A DNA stretch of 64,000 bases from Macrotis lagotis (GCF_037893015.1 NC_133660.1:285235078-285299077); one strand, 5' to 3'; shown: positions 25,471-36,804, counted from the stretch's first letter. Notes: generated by a model not told the origin, from the sequence alone. Made by a program: numbers and translations.

Positions 25471-25476
25471 ATTAAA
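25471..25476 (+). terminator. Putative polyadenylation signal ATTAAA
   Basis: The common variant ATTAAA lies about 150 bp after the stop of the coiled-coil exon. No downstream GU-rich element was verified. Confidence 0.4.
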
Positions 25477-25604
25477 CCAGATTCATGACAAAAACTGCCT
25501 TTGTTCTGTGAGCCCAGGCCCCAGAGAAATAGTGCCCTGACTATGTCTGGGAAGTGGGGTGCTCAAGACTGTGATTGAGAATTGTTTGGTCTAACTCCCT
25601 TAAT

Positions 25605-25745
25605 TTTATTTACTTAAAATAATGGGGTGAAGTGACTTGCCCAAAGTCACACAGCTAGCTATTAAGTGTCTGAGGCTGGATTTAAACTTGAATGGTCCTG
25701 AGCCCCAGGGCCAGTGCTCTATCCACTGCTCCACCTAGCTGCCCA
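25605..25745 (-). mobile_element. SINE
   Basis: AATGGGGTGAAGTGACTTGC through CTGCTCCACCTAGCTGCCC, just downstream of the coiled-coil exon. Confidence 0.9.
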
Positions 25746-26104
25746 TTCCTTAATTTTACAGAGGAAGAAATTGAGACTGAGAGGGTCAAACAAGTGTCTT
25801 AGGCAGGATTTGAACTCCTGTCTTCTTAACTCTGACTGGCACTCTAGTGATGGACAGCTTAGGGGTGGGAGGAGGAGGCAGACTCCCCTCCAAGGAGCAG
25901 GGAATCTTCTGCAGACACCTTAAGTTTCTGTATCCTGACCACGCTAGGGAAGAACCAAGCCTCAAAGATTTAGGAATGTGCTTGCTCAAGGTCACCTGGT
26001 CTGTGGGAAGGTTTTAGTGGACCCTAAGCTGGGCCAGCAGACCATCAGGCAGCCCCCCCCGCAATGCCAGTGAGATTTTAGGAAGCATTAACAAAGCAGA
26101 GGCC

Positions 26105-26598
26105 CTGAATGAGGTCAAGGCAAGTTTTTATTAAGCACCTACTGAGAGTTTGAGATAGACAAGAACAGGGCTAGATCTATGAAAAGCTGTGTCCTGGCCT
26201 GGTTCAGGTCATATGTGAAGGATTACTAATCTGTGCCTGAGGCCTGGCAGAGCCTAATCCCTCTTGGCTAAAGAAGCAGTCAAGCCTTGGGTGAGAGGTG
26301 ATCTCCCTTCCATCTAAAAATCCCATGCCAGTTCTGCCCCTACTGATTGGCATGCATCCTGGGGAAGTGTGGGTCAGCCTAGAAAGGCTAGGCATCCCTG
26401 TGCCTCTGAAGCCTGGGCATGGGGGAGCAGGGAACGAAGCCAACATAATAGTGAGGAATCAGCCAGGGAAGCTCAGGCCCATGATGGATGGGCCCCCCAG
26501 GCTGCTGATGGATGGGTCTCCCAGGCCCATGATGGATGGGCTCTCAGGCTGCTGATGGATGGACCTCAGGCCACAGGTGGCCCCTGGTCCATGGGCCT
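26105..26598 (-). other. LGALS12: Probable LGALS12 3' UTR
   Basis: Sequence after the LGALS12 stop. The first AATAAA on the minus strand is at 26132-26127 (TTTATT on the plus strand), so cleavage would fall near 26110. That signal sits in sequence resembling the end of an L2/MIR repeat, so the polyadenylation site may be repeat-derived. A short minisatellite lies inside (separate entry). Confidence 0.5.
26474..26573. repeat. Minisatellite in the LGALS12 3' UTR
   Basis: About two and a half imperfect tandem copies of a unit near 37-50 bp built around GATGGATGG, CCCAGG and CTGCTGATGGATGG. Each copy alternates between CCCATGATGGATGG and GCTGCTGATGGATGG halves. Confidence 0.75.
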
Positions 26599-26745
26599 CT
26601 AGCACTGGACACAGTAGAGCTCCACACTGCCACTGATCCGAAGCTCCCGAAGGCTCTCTAGGGCCCGTTGCCCCAAGCTGGCTGCCCCCACTGCATTCCC
26701 ATTCAGGGCTAACTTGAGGCCATTGCCCTTGCACAGAAGCAGGAC
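26599..26745 (-). CDS. LGALS12: LGALS12 coding exon 9, with stop
   Basis: 147 bp encoding 48 residues, VLLLCKGNGLKLALNGN through to GSVELYCVQC, then TAG at 26601-26599. Acceptor TTCCCTAG|GTC. The final strands of lectin domain 2 match the ends of other galectin-12 proteins. Confidence 0.96.
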   Translation of the reverse strand, partial: VLLLCKGNGLKLALNGNAVGAASLGQRALESLRELRISGSVELYCVQC

Positions 26746-29700
26746 CTAGGGAACAAAGATAGAGGGACCCAGAGGGTTAGCATGTGAGGCTGGCCACTGG
26801 GACAAAGGCATGTTAGGCTTGAGGCTGAATCTGGTCCGGTGCCTCCATCTCATGGGGTAAATAGACCAAGATAAGAGGCAATGAAGCAACCTGCACCATA
26901 TCACCCAGTCAGCCAATTTCAGGGTCTGAATCCAAACTCAGATCTCCTGACTCTCATTTTAGTTCTTTCCCCCTTGACCACATTTGAAATGATCTAGTAG
27001 AGAGGTCTCAGAACTCCCCTGGGCTGCTGGAGCTATGCCCTTCAGCCATGCTGATTGTGGTCCTTCTCCACCTTAGATGATTTCAGAGGATTTTTGTGAC
27101 TGAAAAACTATTCCCCCTGTGACACCTTTGGGCAACATGCCCCTCTCCAACTGAAGCTGGACTGGTCATCAGGTGACCAGTATGCAGCCTGAGCCTGAAC
27201 TCAGTCTTTTTTCAATTCATTCTATTGGCAATGCCCTTTAGAACTCAACCTCAGAGGCATCTAGGTGGTACAGAGGATAGTGCACTGCTGTCAGGAGGAA
27301 CCAAAATCAGAATCTGGTTTCAGACCCTTAATTACCTACCTGAGTGACCTTGGGCAAGTCACTTCACCCATTCCTTTGCAAAAAAGAAAAACGAAACGAA
27401 GCTTAATTTTCTGACACCATGAAGCAGCAGTGGGAGGTGCTAGGATTTTTTTTCCTTTTGAACAGAACTAGTGATTTCTTTGGTACAGAGAACTCTGGGA
27501 TGGGGGGAAGGCAAGCCAAGGGCAGCTCCAACCTTAGGGAGTTGCTCAGAGTCACCCACAACCATGTGTCCAAGTCCATGGGCCTTGAACCCAGATCCTC
27601 TTGCCTTTGAGGGAAGTTCTCTCTCCATTCTCCAAAGCTAACTATTCATCTCCTCATAGTAATGTGGCTCCATTAATAGGATGGAGCAGGATGGGAAGTA
27701 GACAATTCCTACCGAGTTCTGTCCTTTTCATCGAAAAGCTACAGGAGCTTTGGCCAGCTATTTTCTTTCTCCCCGCCCCCATCTATAAAATGAGGATGTT
27801 GGAGGAGAGGTTGGCTGTACTTCTCTCCTTGCCCTGCATCCACCCATTCTTAGAGACCAAAGTTTTTTGGGGTGAGTTTAGGAGAGTGCCAGGAGCCCCT
27901 GCCTCACCTCAAAGAAGCACCCTGGGTGAAAGATGAAGGGGGCTGAGATGGGTTTCTTCCGGCCCCATGAGGAGATCCAAGCCAGTGTCCTATTTCGGAA
28001 GCAAACCTCAAACTTCATGGGGGGTTGGGTTGAATCATCCTGTAGGCTCAGTGTGAATCTGGACCATAGGAGAGAGGAAAAGGCAGGAAGATGGGAAAAG
28101 AGCTTCCTTACCTAAATCTCTGGAATGGATTCAGGGGGGTCTGGTGGGAAGATTCCTACCTATCTAAGAGTTTTGGGGACTGGCAGAAGGACTGGTATTA
28201 TCAAAGTAGTGGGGATACTAGTGTCCCCCTAAGTCCTGGAGCTCCCTCCTCATTATTTCAGCCAGAACCAAGCCCATGATGTCCACCCCAAGCACCCCAC
28301 AGTGGGTTCTTTAAAGGGAGAAGGGGACTCCAGAAGCCAACTCTCTCATTAAAGAAAACTATGTCTAGAAAGGACACTGGCAGTAAGTGGCAGAAGGAGC
28401 TAAATCTGCTCCATCCACAACATCACCCTGACAAGTAGTAATAGCTGGCTAAAGAGGCTTAGGTCTTCCCTGGCTCCCAACTACCTTCCTTCCCACACAA
28501 AGAAGGAAGGAATTGACTTTCTGTAAGATCTCATCCATTTTAGGCACCAAAGTGTTAATGCCTCCCAGCCTCTGGAATCTGCCTGTCTGATTGCAGCCTT
28601 GGCACAGGCTGGAGCATTCTCTCCTGTGCCAGCTGGGGCTAATGTGCAATAGAGTATTAGGGGAAAGTGATTGAAATTAGTGTCTTAGGGCAGAGGGAGC
28701 AGTTAGAGTCTTGTCTTTGGAGCCAGAGTTCCTGAGATCCAAATCTGACTCTAGATTCCTAACTGTGTGACCTTGAATAAGTCACTTCACACTTCTGAGC
28801 CTCAGTTTTCTCCTCTATGAAATGAGGGACTTTAAATTTGGTGGTCTCCAAAGTCCCAGCAGAGCCTATGAATGGGACCTGGGTGGGTTCCTTCCCCGGT
28901 CCTCACTGCAAAATAAGGGGATGAATGAGAGGATCTCTCTAGTCCTACCTTGACTGTGGAATCCTTCATGGGACTGGGGTACCTCCCTAGGGAGGTCAGA
29001 GGGACCCTGGCAGGCATGAGGAAGGCCCTCCCTCCTTTTCCCCTTGGCCCACTCACTTCCTCATCCTGCTGGTACCTACTGCTGAGGGTTGGGACAGACG
29101 AGACCCCGCACCACGATGACCTGCTCTGGCCACAGGCCCCTGGGAAGAGGCCAAATGCAGGGGACTGCCTGGAGAGACAAGAGAGAGTTACCATGCCCCA
29201 GGAGGCCCTGGTTCTGAGGGGAACTTCCAGAAAAAGAGACTGACCCAAATGGAAACAGGAGATTCACGGTCAAGGATGGAACCCTCCACTCCACTCAAAA
29301 TCATAGCTTCTTATGGAAACCCCCCCACCCCCCACCCCGCCCCAGATAATAGCAAGAAAGGCAACTTCAGATCCGGAAAAGAAGACAAGACCCAAACCAG
29401 GGCTCTCTGCTCACTGGACCTTTCCTAGAAAATCCTCACTCCTTCAAATCCAGCACCCATTTATATGGCCAGGGGACTAGGCCATGGAAACAAAAAGCAG
29501 TCCCTGCCCTCAGGGAGGTTCCAGCAATATGAGGTCCTTTGCATAGTTTCCTTGCAAAAGCCAGTTTCTTGCAAAGAAAAGGGGTCTTCCCCTTAAAGCC
29601 CTCCCCCAAATGGAAGTCCTTTCAGCCTTGAACCTCCCCCCACTCATCTGGCTCCTCAGAAATATTGGGGTCCTAAAACAAGAGGAAAGCCTTACTCACC

Positions 29701-32700
29701 AATCTGGAGTTTTTCAGTAAGAATGGCTGTCAAGGGAAAAGGAGTTGGGGAGAAAGTGTCTCCCTTATCTGACCAGCATCTCCACCCCCATCTCTACCCC
29801 CCCCACCATGTCCCTGGCCTGGTGGTGGGTACCTCTAGGTCCCCAATCTGGCCTCATCCAGACTCCACAACTGGAGAAGGGACTTTGATGCTGAAAAGAC
29901 AGAATCTAAGACCAGGCCTCAAGGGGAGCTGAAACCTTCCTGACCCAGGGCCTGGGAAGGTCCCCGTGGACCCCAACAGGGAAGGGGTAGGCCTGGCCCT
30001 GTGCAAACTGAGAGTGGCTCAGGGCTGGGCAGGAAACAGGGGCATCAGCCACCCTTTGCAAGTCACCCCCTGAAGGGTCCTGGACCTTGTCTCCCATCCC
30101 TCCCCACCCCGGGAAGTACACCTGGGAGGACTTGGAGAGGAAGAGGCTCAGGTAGCTCAGACCACTTCCCAATGTCCCTGGGCAGAATTGGGGAGCCCCT
30201 TTGATACTCACATGTCCAACTGGGTAAGCTGTTCCACCCTCCACAAAGGGCTGTCCACAGAAAGATGGGGGGACTATGGCAAGCCATGGCAGCAAGCATC
30301 CCTAACTGGCCACTATTTTCCCACATATTTCCACCCCCCCCACATATTGGGGCCTATACTGCCCAGAGAGGCTGGCATAAAGGGGGTCTGGACTTTTTCT
30401 TATGTCCCCACAGGGCCTATCATTGCTCTGAGAAGCCATCTGCTTCCCCCAGGGACTAGTCCTCACCTTTCCCTTAACCTCTCCCTTTGTAAATCACTCC
30501 ATGCTTCTTCAGTGCTATCATAGTTTGCTTCTTCTGTCCATGAATGCTGGAACCAGAAGGCCCTGGCCTGCCCACCCAGCTCTGTAGGCTAGACAATCCC
30601 TCTGCCCCAGATCTGGGCTCCCAGAAACAATTACATTGCTATTCAGGAATCCGACAGCTTTCACAAAAATGTGGCCAAAAACACCCACAGTATCCACTCT
30701 TGACAGTGGGAGCCGGTAGGGGTAGTGGAGGAAGTGATGACCATTCACGCTCACCTGGAGAGAAAGATGGTGGGCACCCCTGAAGCCCAAGCTCTCTGCA
30801 CCCCCTGCCAGCTCCCACCCACCTCTTCACTTTTATGATGAGGAATGAGCTGATCAGGAACCCCTGGTCTTCTGGGAAGACTCTCAAGTCAATAGCAAGT
30901 GTTGGATAGCAAAGGAATCCCCTCCCCACTCCCCCAGCCCACTCTTTTTCTTTCTCACTCTCCTCTCCCTCTTTTGTCTACTCATTCAGACCTCCTTTTC
31001 CTTCCTTCTGCTTCCTCCCTCCTCCTCCTCCCAGTTTTTCTTCCTCCTCTTCTCGTCCTTTTCTCTCACTCCTTCCTCCTCTTTTACTTCCTCTTCCTCT
31101 TTTCTCCCCTTTCCTCCCCTTCCCTTCCTCCTCTTTTTGCCTCTCCCTCCTCTTCTCTCCCTTATTCACACCTTGCCCTTCTTCCACTCTTCTTCTCTCC
31201 CTTCCCTTCTCCTTTCCTCCTTTTTTCCATCCCTCCCCCCTCCTCCCTCACAACCTGAGGACAGCCTGGGACTCTCCATCCCGTTTCACCCATTACCTTT
31301 ACATCCTCGTTTCCAAAGAGGAAGAGGATCAGGAAGCTGTCCCCCTTGCCCAGGGCCAGATGAGGCCAGCGAACCTCCCGCTGCCATCGTCCCCAGTGCA
31401 GAGTGTTGCAGATAACATGGGGCTTATTGGTGTAGAATCGAGGGTTGAAATGAATGGCGATGTCGGGCCGGGGTTGCAGGCTACAACCACACTGGAAATC
31501 AATCTGGAACCTGGCAGGGGCAGGGCAGTGAGAGAGGGGATTTGACAACCAGCCTAGATGCCCCCAGAATCTCACCTGGGAAAGCTGATGCCCATTTCAA
31601 AGAATCTTGATTCTAGGGTAATAAGCCAGAAAATGGGGTACCAAGAATGGGGTACCAGAAAATGGTACCAAGGCACCTTTTCTGGCTCCAACTCCCGGTG
31701 CAATGTCAGGCTTAGGATTATTGTTCTGTTCCTGTGGAGCAATGTAAGTCCCCCCACACTCTTCCCCATCATTACCTTCCAGGGGTTGCTGAGGATGATG
31801 GAACCTGCTTACCTCTGAGCATCAGGTGGAACCACACCCTGGATCATGACCATCTTCCCAGCATGAAGGCCACCAAAAATTGTTGTGACATAGGGGATGA
31901 CCTGAACAAACCAGGAAAACAAAATCATGGGCTGGATAATGTGATAAGGCAGGAGGCTTATCACTAGAGAAGGGAAGACCTGAAATAGGTTTTTTGCTTT
32001 TGGTTTTGGTTTCTGACTTTTGCAAGACAGTGGAATTAGGTGACTTGCCCAAGGTCACACAGTCAGATTGGAACACAGGTTCTCCTGGTTCCAGGGTAAG
32101 TGCTCTATTCACTGTGCCATCTAGTTTCCCCCAGTAGGTTTGTTTTTAAGGCAATGGGATAGAAAGAAGAGAATTGGTCATGAGGTCAAGAACATATATG
32201 TCCTTGAATACTTTCTCCTGCACATATTAACTCTGTGACCAAAACTACATGACTTCTGTGCCCCTAGGACCTTCTTCTAGCAAGTGGGCATAGGAGTGCA
32301 TAAATGACAGTTTAGCTGTAAACAGCTTTGCAGACTGAAATGAATTATTGTTGTTAGAGAGCATTCATAATTTTGGGAAAATCAAAATTCTTATATGAAA
32401 AAAGGGATTCTTCTGAATTTTTGTTTTCCTACCTCCTCACCCATTTCCATCTTTCACATCTAGGGTGATGTTAGTATGCATCCCATGTACCAAGGTGCCA
32501 TGATTCAGGTGCCCAATTACCTGCATCTAATCTCTTCAGCCCCCTTCTCCCTCTCCTTCCATCATGGAAGGTAGGAATGGTTTCCTTTTGGTCTGTATCC
32601 CCAGAACCTAATAAATCACTATTTTTGATGGATTGATCTCTCAGGGTTCCATCTGAGAAAGATATCATAATCTAGGGGGACAGCAGGACCTAGAGGCAGA

Positions 32701-35700
32701 AGACTTGGGTTTGAATGCTCCCAATACATGGGAGGAAGAGGAAGGAAAGAGAAGGGAAAGAAGAGGAAGACAAGGAGGGAAATAAGAACAGGATCGACAT
32801 TTATTGATTGTGGGATGCTGGGCAAGTTGGTCATCGTCTTGCAGCCCGAGTTTCCACATCTATAAATGGGGGCTAATATAACTGCTACTTTACCAAGCTG
32901 TTCTGAGGTATAACGACAATGACGATAACAACAGATAGCTATTATTTATTTATAATCTGCTTTAGATTTCTGTTTTTTCAAGGTTTTTGCAAGGCAAATG
33001 GGGTTAAGTGACTTGCCTAAGGTCACACAGCTAGGTCATTATTAAGTGTCTGAGGTCGGATTTGAACTCAGGTACTCCTGACTCCGGGGCCGGTGCTCTA
33101 TCCACTGCACCACCTAGCCGCTTTAGATTTCTAAAGACAGGTCTTCTTTCTTCTATTTCTCAGGATTCCTATGGTCATCCTTTCTCACAGCACAGTCATA
33201 TTCTATTTCATCCATGTGTCACAGTTTATTCAGTCTTTCCCCTGTTGATGGGCAACTGCTTCTCCCCCTTTTCATTTTTGTTACTGTTTGGTCAGATTTT
33301 AATTTTTTTTAAACCAGTAAAATTTCATTCTTAGCTCATTTGCTGATATGTGAAAAATTATAGGCTAGGGGATTGGCCCTAAGGATGGCCAGGACAAGGG
33401 AAGTGGGGAAGAGTGCCCCCTTGTGCCCAACTCTGCCAAATCTTGCTTCCCCATCTTTCTGGGCAGCCAGGCATGGGCTCCCATAGCAGGGGGTTATTAG
33501 AATACCTTGATTTTAGAGGAGTCAACTCTGGCCCCTGCCCTCAACTCAGGATTGGGAGCAGGGATGGAAAGGGTCCAGGAGGAATGAGTCCCCTGGGATA
33601 GCAGAGAGGCACATCTCTTTTTTGATACTTCCCAGTGGCCGTCTCAGAATGATGCCAGTCTAGAGACTTAGCATGGTGTTATTCTGGCAGGAAGGGGGAA
33701 ACCTACTTCATTTTGAGTCCTCTGGAATTGTGGATGGTCATTGTATAGAACATGAGTCTTGAGGCTTTCCAAATTCATTAATGACTTATTAGAGGAACAA
33801 CATTCAGAGAAGTTACCATCCCTACCTTGGAGGAATTTAGCAGGGGGTGGAGCCAGCCCACATGGATATTCCCCTCATGATGCTTCGAGGGTTTCTCACC
33901 TCTTTCCTTACACAGACAGAAGGAGAGAGTGACCCATTTTACTTTCTTTTTTTTTTCTTTTGGAGGCAATAAAATTAAGTGACTTGCCCAGGATCACACA
34001 GATAGTAAGTATCTGAGTTCACATTTGAATTCAGGTCCTCTTGACTTCAGGGCTAGTGTTCTATCCATTGCATCACCTAGCTGTGCTTTGTCCCATTTTT
34101 TTTAGGTTTTTGCAAGGCAAATGGAGTTAAGTGGCTCGCCCAAGGCCACACAGCTAGGTCATTATTAAATGTCTGAGGCTGGATTTGAACCCAGGTACTC
34201 CTGACTCCAGGGTCCGTGCTCTATCCACTGTGCCACCTAGCCACCCCCTCCTTTGTCCCATTTTACAGATGAAGAAACTCTGCATTACAGAGGCTAAATT
34301 ACTCATTCAAGATCCTATATGGGATCTTGCTGAGGACATGGTCAATGGGGAATTGATATTGCTTCATTATTCATATTTGTTCTAAGGTTTAACTCATTCA
34401 TCTCTCTCTCTCTCTCTCTTTTTTTTTAAAGTGTAAGGACAGGAAAGAGGGAGAGAAAAATAGTAGTTTTTCTTATTTGAAAAATAAAATATAAATAAAA
34501 TTAAATGTTTGTTTAATTGAATTTTCTTCTGCATCAATTTTGCATATATCCTTTATTTTCCCCACCCTAAATCATAAACTGCTTGATGGCAGGGATTGTT
34601 TTTTTGGCTTTGTCTCCTCGAAGGTATATAGGAGCTAATAGATAGTCTCTAGATAGAGAGACAGAGAGACATCTACATACATGTATTCACATGCAAACAT
34701 GTATGTGCATATGTCTATATGGCTGTATAGTTGTCTGGACTGTCTTGTTATTCACCCCCTACTGTCTCTTACTGAACCAAAATTCCAGGGAGGAGCAAGG
34801 TAAAGGTAAAGAACTTAGTAACAAGTCTAGGGTTGGGGCATCTAGGTGGCGCAGTGGATAAAGCACCAGCCCTGGAGGCAGGAGGACCTGAGTTCAAATC
34901 CAGCCACAGACACTTAATAATGACCTAGCTGTGTGGCCTTGGGCAAGCCACTTAACCCCATTGCCTTGTAAAAACCTAAAAAAAAAAATTAAAAAAAGAT
35001 TCTAGTGTTTCATTATCTCTCATTATAGACCTACAGATATTTATATATAATCTATGTACATATACATGGATATAAATATATATGTATGTACATATACATG
35101 ATATTTGCAGAACCAGGAGATCAATTTTTACAAAACAATAGCATTGTGAGGACACCCACAGTTTCAGAGACTAGGTGAGGAAGAAGATGCCCACATCTGG
35201 AGAGAGGATGATGGATTGACTCACTATGTAGAATGAGACACATTTTTGAGCATGGCCAATACGGAAATTTATTTTGCTCAACTATTTGTATTTATTACAA
35301 GCATTTTCCTTTCCTTTTTCTTTTCAAAGGGGTAAAAGAAGGGGGAGGGGACTAGGAAAACAAAAAAAAGTTTGATAATTGAAGATAATTTTTTTTAAAG
35401 GTTGGGAGCAAGATGGAGTTTCCTGGGGTGGGGGTCTACTTTCTTCAGTCCAAAGATATGAACTCACAGAATATTGGAACTGAAAGGAACCTTAGAGATC
35501 ATCTATTGAAACCTGCTGTACTGGGAGAGAAAGAATAGAATAGTGGATATTTGGATATTTAACTTTGGAGTCAAAAGACCTGAGTTCAAATCTTAATTCT
35601 GACACCTTTTGGCTAAGTGACCCTGGGTAAGTCAATTAACCTGTCAGTGACTGACCCCCAAACCTGCCCCCCACCCCTTTCTCCAATTGCATAGGTAGAG

Positions 35701-36546
35701 GGAGTTCTTTGGCTCACTGAGAGCCTTCTACAGTGATCTACCCCACCAAAAAAGAAAATTGGAGATCCAGTTTACCTCTTTGAGGTTTAGTGTCTTTCTC
35801 TGTAAAGGAAGGAGGGTGATGATTTGGGGTGGGGGTCCCTTTGTACTCTAGGTCTATAATTCTTTGGTTCTGCAGGTGATGGGATGAAATGCTTCTATAA
35901 TAAGTCATTAACACTTGAGTCAGAATTAGAATGACCATGGATCATCTGTTTAGAGCTAAGTCTAGTCCAGTTCCATCTAACTTGGAAGATTTCAAATGTT
36001 TGGGGGTGGGGGTGGGGATTTATTTCCTTGACTTGTCCAAGGTCACACAGATGGCAATAAGAATCCCAATAGCTACCTTAACTAGCTTTAAGTTTTGCAA
36101 AGCACTTTACCAAGATCTCCTAGGAGCCTCTGAGAAACCTGATTAGCTCCATTTCAGAGAGAGTCCTGGGGCTGAGTAGGGAATTTATTACCTACAGTCA
36201 TGGAGCCTTTAGGTGTCATAGACAGGATTCAAATTCCCTCTTCCTATTTCCAACCAAGCACTCTCTCTCCACTTTGCACATGACTTGTAACAAAGTAGGA
36301 TTTGAACCCAGGATACCCCAGTTCCAGATTCCATGTGCTTTCTATTCCACTGCATATATGGTCTTCTGGTGGTGGGAAGGGGATAAACCAGACCCACTGC
36401 ACAGCCTTCATGACCAGAACCTGGGAGGTCAGAGTGCCTGGGACCAAGAGACCCCAGCCAGGGGAGCCACTCACCGGGTAAAAGACTGGCGGCTGCAAGA
36501 TGAAGCTGTCAGGAAGGGGGTCCGGACCTAGGGCTCCAGGCCCCAT
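26599..36546 (-). CDS. LGALS12: Galectin-12, complete nine-exon coding region
   Basis: Joined coding exons (transcript order): 36546-36475, 31901-31813, 31510-31297, 30754-30635, 30250-30212, 29726-29700, 29168-29080, 28058-27908, 26745-26599; total 948 bp, 315 residues plus stop. All introns are GT-AG and all phases agree. The product is a tandem-repeat galectin, a beta-galactoside-binding lectin known in mammals from adipocytes and myeloid cells, where it is linked to lipid droplets. The N-terminal lectin domain (about residues 30-165) keeps the ligand set: H74, N76, R78 (HFNPRF), N89, W96, E99, R101. The C-terminal domain (about 190-315) lacks HFNPR and the W-G-E-R pattern, as in other galectin-12 proteins. 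Length and exon sizes agree with the human protein as I remember it. The start chosen is the ATG at 36546; the frame is open further upstream to 36624 and mammalian isoforms with longer N-termini exist, so the N-terminus is the least certain part. Introns hold many SINEs and a pyrimidine tract. Confidence 0.96.
27255..27398 (+). mobile_element. SINE in LGALS12 intron 8
   Basis: GGCATCTAGGTGGTACAGAG head; TTGGGCAAGTCACTTCACCC tail. Diverged. Confidence 0.88.
27908..28058 (-). CDS. LGALS12: LGALS12 coding exon 8
   Basis: 151 bp, residues 217-267, containing RNRTLAWISSWGRKKPISAP and ending CFFE. This is the ligand-site exon of domain 2, but HFNPR is replaced by unrelated residues, so classic galactose binding by this domain is unlikely. 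The same divergence is known in mammalian galectin-12. Acceptor GGTCCAG|A, donor GAG|GTGAGG. Confidence 0.96.
28690..28830 (+). repeat. MIR-like element in LGALS12 intron 7
   Basis: GGAGCCAGAGTTCCTGAGAT, TGTGTGACCTTGAATAAGTC and CTCAGTTTTCTCCTCTATGA are MIR-type. Confidence 0.7.
29080..29168 (-). CDS. LGALS12: LGALS12 coding exon 7
   Basis: 89 bp, encoding AVPCIWPLPRGLWPEQVIVV and RGLVCPNPQ: first strands of lectin domain 2 (residues 188-217). Acceptor TCTCTCCAG|GCA, donor CAGCA|GTAGGT, leaving a split glutamine codon. GTAGGT is a slightly weaker donor than the others. Confidence 0.95.
29700..29726 (-). CDS. LGALS12: LGALS12 micro-exon 6 (27 bp)
   Basis: Encodes PFLLKNSRL, the second half of the linker, matching PFLLMSPRL in the human protein. 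Acceptor CTTGACAG|CCA, donor TTG|GTGAGT, phase 0. Small linker exons of this type occur in tandem-repeat galectin genes. Confidence 0.93.
30212..30250 (-). CDS. LGALS12: LGALS12 micro-exon 5 (39 bp)
   Basis: Encodes PFVEGGTAYPVGH, the start of the linker between the lectin domains. Acceptor GTGGACAG|CCC, donor CAT|GTGAGT, phase 0. It is too short for ORF-based detection and was found by homology and splice sites. Confidence 0.94.
30635..30754 (-). CDS. LGALS12: LGALS12 coding exon 4
   Basis: 120 bp, 40 residues (126-165), starting VSVNGHHFLHYPYRLPLSRV and ending VGFLNSN: the last strands of lectin domain 1. Acceptor TCTCCAG|GTG, donor AAT|GTAATT, phase 0 on both sides. The human exon encodes the same number of residues as I recall it. 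Confidence 0.97.
30935..31250. repeat. LGALS12: Long pyrimidine-rich tract in LGALS12 intron 3
   Basis: About 315 bp almost entirely C and T on the plus strand (CTTCCTCCTC, CTCCTCCTCC blocks); the LGALS12 transcript is therefore purine-rich here. Confidence 0.95.
31297..31510 (-). CDS. LGALS12: LGALS12 coding exon 3, carbohydrate-binding core
   Basis: 214 bp, residues 54-125. It holds the lectin signature: HFNPRF at 74-79, HVICN at 85-89 and GRWQREVR at 94-101. These supply the His, Asn, Arg, Asn, Trp, Glu and Arg that contact galactose in galectins, so domain 1 looks competent for sugar binding. Acceptor CCTGCCAG|G, donor AAAG|GTAATG. Confidence 0.97.
31813..31901 (-). CDS. LGALS12: LGALS12 coding exon 2
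   Basis: Encodes VIPYVTTIFGGLHAGKMVMI and the following ten residues, the first beta-strands of lectin domain 1 (residues 25-54). The acceptor is TTGTTCAG|GTC and the donor AG|GTAAGC; the last arginine codon is split with exon 3. Confidence 0.96.
31988..32135 (-). mobile_element. SINE in LGALS12 intron 1
   Basis: CTTTTGCAAGACAGTGGAAT through CTGTGCCATCTAGTTTCCCC. Confidence 0.85.
32975..33120 (-). mobile_element. SINE in LGALS12 intron 1
   Basis: AAGGTTTTTGCAAGGCAAAT through CTGCACCACCTAGCCGC, flanked by GCTTTAGATTTCT on both sides. Confidence 0.93.
33150..33340 (-). mobile_element. Old L1 fragment in LGALS12 intron 1
   Basis: TTCTATTTCATCCATGTGTC and GTTGATGGGCAACTGCTTC are the antisense of an L1 ORF2 tail. 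Confidence 0.55.
33952..34086 (-). mobile_element. SINE in LGALS12 intron 1
   Basis: GGCAATAAAATTAAGTGACT through CATTGCATCACCTAGCTGTG. Confidence 0.87.
34101..34250 (-). mobile_element. SINE in LGALS12 intron 1, next to another SINE
   Basis: TTTTAGGTTTTTGCAAGGC through CACCTAGCCACCCC, flanked by TTTGTCCCATTTT. Confidence 0.93.
34835..34998 (+). mobile_element. SINE in LGALS12 intron 1
   Basis: GGGGCATCTAGGTGGCGCAG head, CCTTGTAAAAACCTAAAAA tail. Confidence 0.93.
35120..35400 (+). mobile_element. LINE 3' fragment in LGALS12 intron 1
   Basis: ACAAAACAATAGCATTGTG, GGCCAATACGGAAATTTAT and a purine-rich tail resemble an old L1 3' UTR. Confidence 0.55.
35530..35645 (+). repeat. MIR-like element in LGALS12 intron 1
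   Basis: GGAGTCAAAAGACCTGAGTT and GGCTAAGTGACCCTGGGTAA. Confidence 0.7.
36475..36546 (-). CDS. LGALS12: LGALS12 coding exon 1
   Basis: Encodes 24 residues, beginning MGPGALG and containing LPDSFILQPPVFYP, which resembles the N-terminal leader of human galectin-12. The donor is CCG|GTGAGT, phase 0. An upstream non-coding exon or an alternative in-frame start at 36624 cannot be excluded. Confidence 0.9.
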
Positions 36547-36804
36547 GGATGGGGAGAGAGGGAGGGAGAGAGGGAGGAGCTGGCAGCTCTCCCTCCCTGG
36601 GCTGCTCTCTGAGGCCAAGGTCAATCAACTGCTACAGACTCCAGGCCCAAAGCTGGAGGCACCCAGAGCCCTGTCTCCCAGCTTTTGGCTTAGCCTGTTC
36701 CCTTCAGGGTCCTAAAGTCCTTTGTAGTCTCTGGCAAGAGCCCCAAAGGCTGTTGGTCCCTGAAGACCCTTCAGGAAGGAACTAAGGCCTCCTGTCCTCA
36801 CCAT

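Noticed and set aside
30899..31258. 119-codon Ser/Leu/Pro ORF
   Set aside because: Translation of the intronic pyrimidine tract on the strand opposite LGALS12.
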